DNA from: Pithys albifrons albifrons
Taxonomy: Eukaryota; Chordata; Aves; Passeriformes; Thamnophilidae
Length of the DNA stretch: 64,000 nucleotides
Assembly (NCBI RefSeq): GCF_047495875.1
Contig: NC_092497.1
Span: 29,331,889-29,395,888, forward strand
Direction: 5' to 3'
In this document: positions 61,001 through 64,000 of the stretch, piece by piece
How positions within the stretch are numbered: position 1 is the first letter of the stretch
Layout: each line of letters begins with the position of its first letter
Position numbers and translations under genes: made by a program
The notes under the pieces: model-generated
What the model was told of the DNA's origin: nothing
The model's input: the letters and a program-made list of their open reading frames with translations, nothing else
Databases searched by the model: none

Positions 61001-64000
61001 AATTCATAGGTCTAGTAATGAATTGCCCAATCTAGTGTTTGTTCTCTCTCTGCATACATGTCGTTGTGTACATAAACATGATTTCTCTGAGACATACACC
61101 ATTCTGCTGAAAAAGCTCAGTATCATCCACTTCATTTCATACACATCTACTTAACATTTTGTAACAACAGTGTTGCCAAAAGGAGAAATTTATTCTGGAG
61201 ATGTTTTGCTCCTTGCATTTGAAATTTATTTCAAAATGTCAGAATAGTTCTGACTTGGTACTAAGGCTTCTTACTTCTCAAGTTTTTCTCACTTTTTCCT
61301 GCAGCTGTATAAAGTTGAACTGGTGAACAGAATTCCTCTAGTTCCACCTATGAGTCCCAGATTAGGTGAGATTCAAAATATTTCTCTGAGGATTACTCCA
61401 GATATTGCAAATGGAGAAATAGGCTTTACTAGCAATCTTCCAATTATTCTGTCTGAGCCAGAAGATTCCCCTGCTACTGTGGTAAGTAAATATTTTTATA
61501 TTGTCCCTTAGTAGGAAAATTTATTTGGATAGAGCAAAGTTTACTGTATTCACTGTAATATTGTAAAGTTGTAAAGTGACCAAAATCCTTCCTGTAACTT
61601 CTATCTTGTCTCAAATATTCTGCTTCTTAAAAAAAAAAAGGCAGAAAAATTGCTTGTAAAATTAAGGTCTGAAATAATGTTAGTTGTCAGAGAAGTGACG
61701 TTCATCTTTGCATTCTCTTTATGCATTTAGAACCAGTTAGGTCTTGATGCTCACATGGAGCAAATGATGCTGCAGATGGTTGTCAAACCAGCACATGGTT
61801 TAATCTCTCTCACAACTGCAAAGACAGTTACGTAAAGTAAATATTGCTGCCAAATTTTATGGAAGTGTCAGTACTAAAGTTGTCTTACATGTGAATTCAT
61901 AGTTTGGTTTTCTGGGTCTGTTTTCCAATAAATACACTTTTCTTTCTGAGAACCCAAAAAAGCATTTTCAAAAGTATTGCCATCCATCTGAGTGCTCCAG
62001 TCCCAACCAAAGGAACCTTTATAAAAAAATCTCTTCTTACATTTTCCCTTTTTTTCCCTAGTTGTCTTCAGTGAAATCTTGCCTCAAATCCTAAATCAGA
62101 TAATTTGTTTCTTATTCTCATAATAAAACCACTCATTTCCTTAAGCAGAGTACAAGTCGGAACTGTACTGTAACAACCAGAATAAAATGATTGTAACCTT
62201 TAAGCTGAGGTTGTGTCATGATGAGCTGGTCACTGAATAAATCAGTCATACAAAGCTTTTTGTTTTTATGGGTGCTAAGGGATTTGCCATATTAATAGTC
62301 TGTCACTTCCACTAAGTGCATAGGAGTGTATATGTATGTCTAAGTGTATAAAGGATAAATAATTGAAAGGATAAGATTCAATATCTATTTCTGTTGACCA
62401 TCTTTGATTTCGTATCTTACACATAGGTGTAAGTAAAAACCACAAGGCGAACATTTTGAGGCTCGTATTCAAACAGTAGTTTGCAAGGGGGTAATTGTTT
62501 AATTGTTTTTTCATCTAGTTTTGCAAGTCACAGCAGACTCACGTTTTACAGGTTTCCATTGCATTGCATCGAGATGGGACTGATGGCCAAGCCACAGTGT
62601 TTTGGAGTTTGAAACCCTTTGGTCCTAATCACAAGGCAATAACACATGATGATATAAGTCCTCTTAATGGTTCTGTTGTTTTCTTATCTGGACAAAGTGA
62701 TAGTACTATCAACATTACGATTAAAGCCGATGATATACCTGAAATGAATGAAACTGTGTTATTAACTCTAGACAGGTATTGTACCCTAATCTTTATTCAT
62801 ATGTATCAGTTGTGGTACTCAATTTATATGTAATTATGCACAGTATTAATTATGAGGTATTGTCTGTATTATATTGATAAATGCCTGAAGGAATATTGGG
62901 CCCTTAATTCAGTCGTATGGATTCTTTGAGGGGTGGTCAGTGTAAGAAACTGTGTTTTTTATTTTCTAATGATGTAATTTTGTTTATGTTTTGATTGAAA
63001 TAATTAATGCTATTAAAGAAGTTCACTTAGCTTTCATGTTTATAACTCTTGGTTACAACGCTTATATTTTAAGCAAACTAATGTTTAGTGAGATATTGGG
63101 GAAAACTATAATGAACAGTGAAAAACAGTACATAACTGTGTTTCTGTTAGAAATAAAGGTTTATAGTCAGGATATTATTGCTGAATTAGGTCAGGTTTTG
63201 TTGGGTTTTTTGTGTGTTCATTATTGCTTGCTCTTGATAATTAGATACTTCCATCACAATTGCTGTCTTCCAGAATAGGCTGGTGTGGTCATTATCATAT
63301 GCTTCAGCTGCAGACAGAGCAGTGGTGTTTCTGAACCACAGTACTGTAGTCTTCTGCATGAGGTCAGGGCTGCAAGATAATTAAGGCTGTAGGAGACCTC
63401 AGGAGATATTATCATGTGAACACTATTCAGAATACTTGAATTATTTCATATCCAGGAGTGTATTCTGTCTTTGATTTACTAATTGAAGAATCTTGATAAT
63501 TTCTTTGGTCCTGCTTCCAACAACTTAGTTGTATATATAGTTTAGAAATATCACCACTTCTTGTAATACCTCGTAATAATCTAATATGTATTTTTTCAGT
63601 TTTTTTCTGGAAATATGCTAATAGAGGCCTGGCATCTACAATGTCTGCATTGAACATGTACTACTTGGCACAGTCCACACCATATGCAGAAGTATCCTTG
63701 TCCTATATGGGAAGTTCAGACAAGCTCTTGGGAACTTTTAACACCAGATACTCATGTAGATTACATACTAGTAAACCAGCAACCAACTCCTCAAGCTGTT
63801 GCTGATCCTGCTTTTTGAGCATCATTCTGTCACACAGGAAAGATCCTGTTCCATTTAAGGATTGCTCTGCTTGTGTAGAAGTTGACTGGTGGATGCTTCT
63901 AGTGCAGAATGAATTATTTCATTGTACCTACTGTGTTGAAAAGGTGGCCTTGGTCCAAGACAAATCAAATGGAGACTATTGCAAGCTGTTTTCTGCTTTC
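33949..64000 (+). CDS. ADGRV1: Adhesion G protein-coupled receptor V1, first 11 coding exons (partial)
   Basis: ADGRV1 (VLGR1/GPR98) is a giant cell-surface receptor with many Calx-beta repeats, a GAIN domain and seven helices far outside this window. It forms the ankle links of hair-cell stereocilia and periciliary links in photoreceptors, with USH2A and whirlin; human loss causes Usher syndrome 2C. Eleven exons join in frame here and give about 745 residues. Residues ~7-27 form a signal peptide (MPSASLLVNLLLALLIHFTSG). Calx-beta units follow, each with a calcium-type acidic motif: CDDDLPEADE, LDDQIPENDE, LDDAIPEIAE, NDDIPEEAE, ADDIPEMNE. The NDDxxPYG-type linkers (NDKPYGVLS) separate units. 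Introns carry SINEs and an antisense LTR-like element. No stops or frameshifts were seen. The next exon lies beyond the right edge. Confidence 0.95.
40530..41110 (-). other. GC-rich block with minus-strand open frame in intron 1
   Basis: This block is far richer in CpG than the intron around it. On the minus strand, 40673-40948 is open for 91 codons, reading KKPLHRLEGYIHVGRALPKS and ending SLFAKSGHTII. The tRNA-like sequence lies just upstream of that frame on the same strand. It may be an old retrocopy, an ancient conserved SINE or an independent RNA gene. I do not recognise the protein. Confidence 0.5.
40964..41036 (-). tRNA. Degenerate tRNA-Gln(CUG)-like sequence
   Basis: 73 bases on the minus strand contain AAGCACTCTGGACTCTGAAT, nearly identical to the D-arm to anticodon-loop segment of vertebrate tRNA-Gln (anticodon CTG in loop CTCTGAA). 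They also contain a B-box-like AGTTCGAGTCT. D-arm GGCGTAAAGGAAAGC resembles GGTGTAATGGTTAGC. The acceptor stem (GTCTGGA with TGGGGAC) and the lower anticodon stem have mismatches and the TPsiC stem has one, so it is probably a pseudogene or SINE part and not a working tRNA. Confidence 0.5.
45722..45906 (+). CDS. ADGRV1: ADGRV1 exon 2 (signal peptide, start of Calx-beta 1)
   Basis: The acceptor (T-rich tract, aacag) and donor (tcg|gtaaga) bound it. Its first two bases complete GGG, then ATG follows. It encodes MPSASLLVNLLLALLIHFTS, then ETEVKFSGQTEFVVNETS with an N-glycosylation site, to ITAIVS. It ends phase 0. Confidence 0.93.
46804..46953 (+). CDS. ADGRV1: ADGRV1 exon 3 (Calx-beta 1)
   Basis: 50 codons, phase 0 at both ends, IDGENTGDFFDTYAAAF to DETFTFHLTLP. 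It includes CDDDLPEADE, the acidic calcium-type motif. The acceptor is gtatttattgcag and the donor cca|gtaagt. Confidence 0.95.
48027..48122 (+). CDS. ADGRV1: ADGRV1 exon 4 (end of Calx-beta 1)
   Basis: 32 codons, phase 0, KPSARIKLGSPKSVTVTI to NDNAFGIISFNM. NDNAFG is the linker into the next repeat. The acceptor is ttttaattgcag and the donor atg|gtatgg. Confidence 0.94.
49207..49311 (+). CDS. ADGRV1: ADGRV1 exon 5 (Calx-beta 2 start)
   Basis: 35 codons, phase 0, SAIITVNEPRGRNEFVPLTL then IRERGTYGRVIVAFE. The acceptor is cttcctcattag and the donor gag|gtgagt. Confidence 0.94.
50675..50788 (+). CDS. ADGRV1: ADGRV1 exon 6 (Calx-beta 2)
   Basis: 38 codons, phase 0, IEDGPNSAEEDLSPARG to NITVLDDQ. 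The motif LDDQ|IPENDE is split between this exon and the next. The acceptor is tcaattatttgcag and the donor cag|gtaaga. Confidence 0.95.
52014..52042 (+). repeat. (GAT)n microsatellite
   Basis: About nine uninterrupted GAT units. Confidence 0.95.
52478..52614 (+). mobile_element. tRNA-Ile-derived SINE with CR1-type tail (TguSINE1-like)
   Basis: 52478-52554 resembles tRNA-Ile: gattagctcagttggtt (A box), taataacgccaaggtcg around an AAT anticodon and gggttcaatcccc (B box), ending gggcca. It is followed by gttggactcgatgatccttg and ccttccaactcagaatagtc, the avian CR1 3' end that recruits CR1 reverse transcriptase. This pairing is the hallmark of passerine TguSINE1. Confidence 0.88.
53121..53209 (-). 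mobile_element. CR1 LINE 3' tail
   Basis: On the minus strand it reads ggggtgtcctgtgcagagtg, agctggacttgatatcctga and cttccaactcagcatatgac, ending in attctatgattcta. This is a standard avian CR1 terminus. It directly abuts the SINE on its right, so the SINE probably inserted next to or into it. Confidence 0.8.
53210..53344 (-). mobile_element. tRNA-Ile-derived SINE with CR1-type tail, inverted
   Basis: The minus strand starts ttgagattaggtcagttggt and continues with taataatgccaaggtcatg and gggttcaatcccctatgtgg. It then gives ccttccaactcagaatagtc and gattctgtgattctt. It is the same family as the plus-strand copy 0.6 kb to the left, with more tRNA-part changes (for example gctcag to ggtcag). 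Confidence 0.85.
54103..54668 (+). CDS. ADGRV1: ADGRV1 exon 7 (end of Calx-beta 2, all of Calx-beta 3)
   Basis: The largest exon here, 566 bases, starting IPENDEIFVVHLKSVEGGAE. It includes NDSPVRFAQSAYVVPEED, the acidic LDDAIPEIAE motif and the NDKPYGVLSINSV linker, and ends IIDEDQIS plus AG of a split codon (phase 2). The acceptor is aatactatttttccag and the donor aag|gtactg. Confidence 0.95.
54669..55915 (+). other. ADGRV1 intron 7
   Basis: 1.25 kb of AT-rich sequence. Nothing recognised. Confidence 0.85.
55916..56186 (+). CDS. ADGRV1: ADGRV1 exon 8 (Calx-beta 4)
   Basis: 271 bases; the first base completes an Arg codon, then FEGITVVRNGGTHGNVSVSW. It includes NDDIPEEAEPYLL and ends GGAEVSEPSE at phase 0. 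The acceptor is cattcaaaaccacag and the donor gag|gtaagt. Confidence 0.95.
56970..57299 (+). CDS. ADGRV1: ADGRV1 exon 9
   Basis: 110 codons, phase 0, LLFYIQDSDDVYGLIKFYPL to FLQNGAHFFIQ. It covers the divergent stretch between Calx-beta units 4 and 5 (ARAKGGILNIS, IPIRNDAFLQNG). The acceptor is tctgctttgcag and the donor cag|gtattt. Confidence 0.95.
59521..59579 (+). repeat. 59-bp direct repeat, left copy
   Basis: Starts acagtagaacaaagtttta and ends gcctttaatactc. It is identical by eye to 60309-60367 and flanks the LTR-like element. Confidence 0.95.
59580..60308 (-). mobile_element. LTR-like element 2 in ADGRV1 intron 9
   Basis: This is the same family as element 1. Shared features on the minus strand are the start TGTCGGAGGAGAC, the frame IHWQKYYKIWIDEDAEAQEPG (element 1: IKWQKYYKRW, DEDAE-QEPG), a gggaggagc block and an end at caccgta-tcggtg. 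The AATAAA of element 1 reads AATGAA here, so it may be an inactive or divergent copy. It is antisense to ADGRV1. The middle part is GC-rich (about 59930-60060). Confidence 0.8.
60309..60367 (+). repeat. 59-bp direct repeat, right copy
   Basis: Second copy of the repeat at 59521-59579, directly after the cctccgac end of the LTR-like element. Confidence 0.95.
61305..61481 (+). CDS. ADGRV1: ADGRV1 exon 10
   Basis: 59 codons, phase 0, LYKVELVNRIPLVPPMSPRL to SNLPIILSEPEDSPATV. The acceptor is ctcactttttcctgcag and the donor gtg|gtaagt. It leads into Calx-beta 5. Confidence 0.95.
61482..62551 (+). other. ADGRV1 intron 10
   Basis: 1.07 kb of AT-rich sequence. Nothing recognised. Confidence 0.85.
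62552..62775 (+). CDS. ADGRV1: ADGRV1 exon 11 (Calx-beta 5)
   Basis: 224 bases, VSIALHRDGTDGQATVFWSL to ADDIPEMNETVLLTLD plus AG of a split codon. The acceptor is cacgttttacag and the donor acag|gtattg. The next exon, expected to start in phase 2, is not in the window. Confidence 0.94.
62776..64000 (+). other. ADGRV1 intron 11 (partial)
   Basis: 1.2 kb of AT-rich sequence running to the right edge. No exon or repeat seen. Confidence 0.8.

Larger units (their letters stand above)
57300..61304 (+). other. ADGRV1 intron 9
   Basis: 4.0 kb containing the second LTR-like element in antisense (59580-60308) with its 59-bp flanking repeats. The rest is AT-rich, with a T-rich run before 57840. No other feature seen. 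Confidence 0.85.

Noticed and set aside
1..64000. CRISPR arrays, operons, rRNA or prokaryotic systems
   Set aside because: No regularly spaced repeats, no bacterial gene layout; exon-intron structure and CR1/SINE content show vertebrate nuclear DNA.

Overview
This window is nuclear DNA from a bird, most likely a passerine (songbird). Three single-copy vertebrate genes appear in a known order: the 3' end of POLR3G (+ strand), the whole of LYSMD3 (- strand) and the first eleven coding exons of ADGRV1 (+ strand). The passerine call rests on two SINEs with a tRNA-Ile head and a CR1-type tail, the TguSINE1 type described from zebra finch, on CR1 LINE tails and on avian-type endogenous retroviruses. 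There is no sign of bacterial or organellar sequence.

Layout. 1-3455 is the 5' part of an antisense endogenous retrovirus (LTR, primer site, gag, protease, start of reverse transcriptase), apparently inside a POLR3G intron. About 3800-5345 holds the last POLR3G exons, and the final exon carries an apparent one-base frameshift. LYSMD3 lies at 11176-13770 on the minus strand in two coding exons and starts in a strong CpG island (13440-14420). The 19-33 kb interval between LYSMD3 and ADGRV1 is accessory: a possible solo LTR, a duplicated GC-rich segment of about 550 bp whose first copy is split by an LTR-like insertion, an AT-rich tract, and GC-rich sequence of unknown origin ending near a duplicated 3'-end-like motif. 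From 33.9 kb to the right edge is ADGRV1: a very short first coding exon (ends 33970), an 11.75 kb first intron, then exons at 45.7-62.8 kb encoding the signal peptide and the first Calx-beta repeats. Its introns hold the SINEs, a second copy of the LTR-like element flanked by a 59-bp direct repeat, and a GC-rich block with a degenerate tRNA-Gln-like sequence.

The three genes are neighbours, not a pathway. POLR3G is a subunit of RNA polymerase III, LYSMD3 is a membrane protein with a LysM domain, and ADGRV1 is the very large adhesion GPCR of hair-cell ankle links and photoreceptors. Exon edges below were set by reading frame, splice consensus and remembered vertebrate protein sequence; no alignment program was run.
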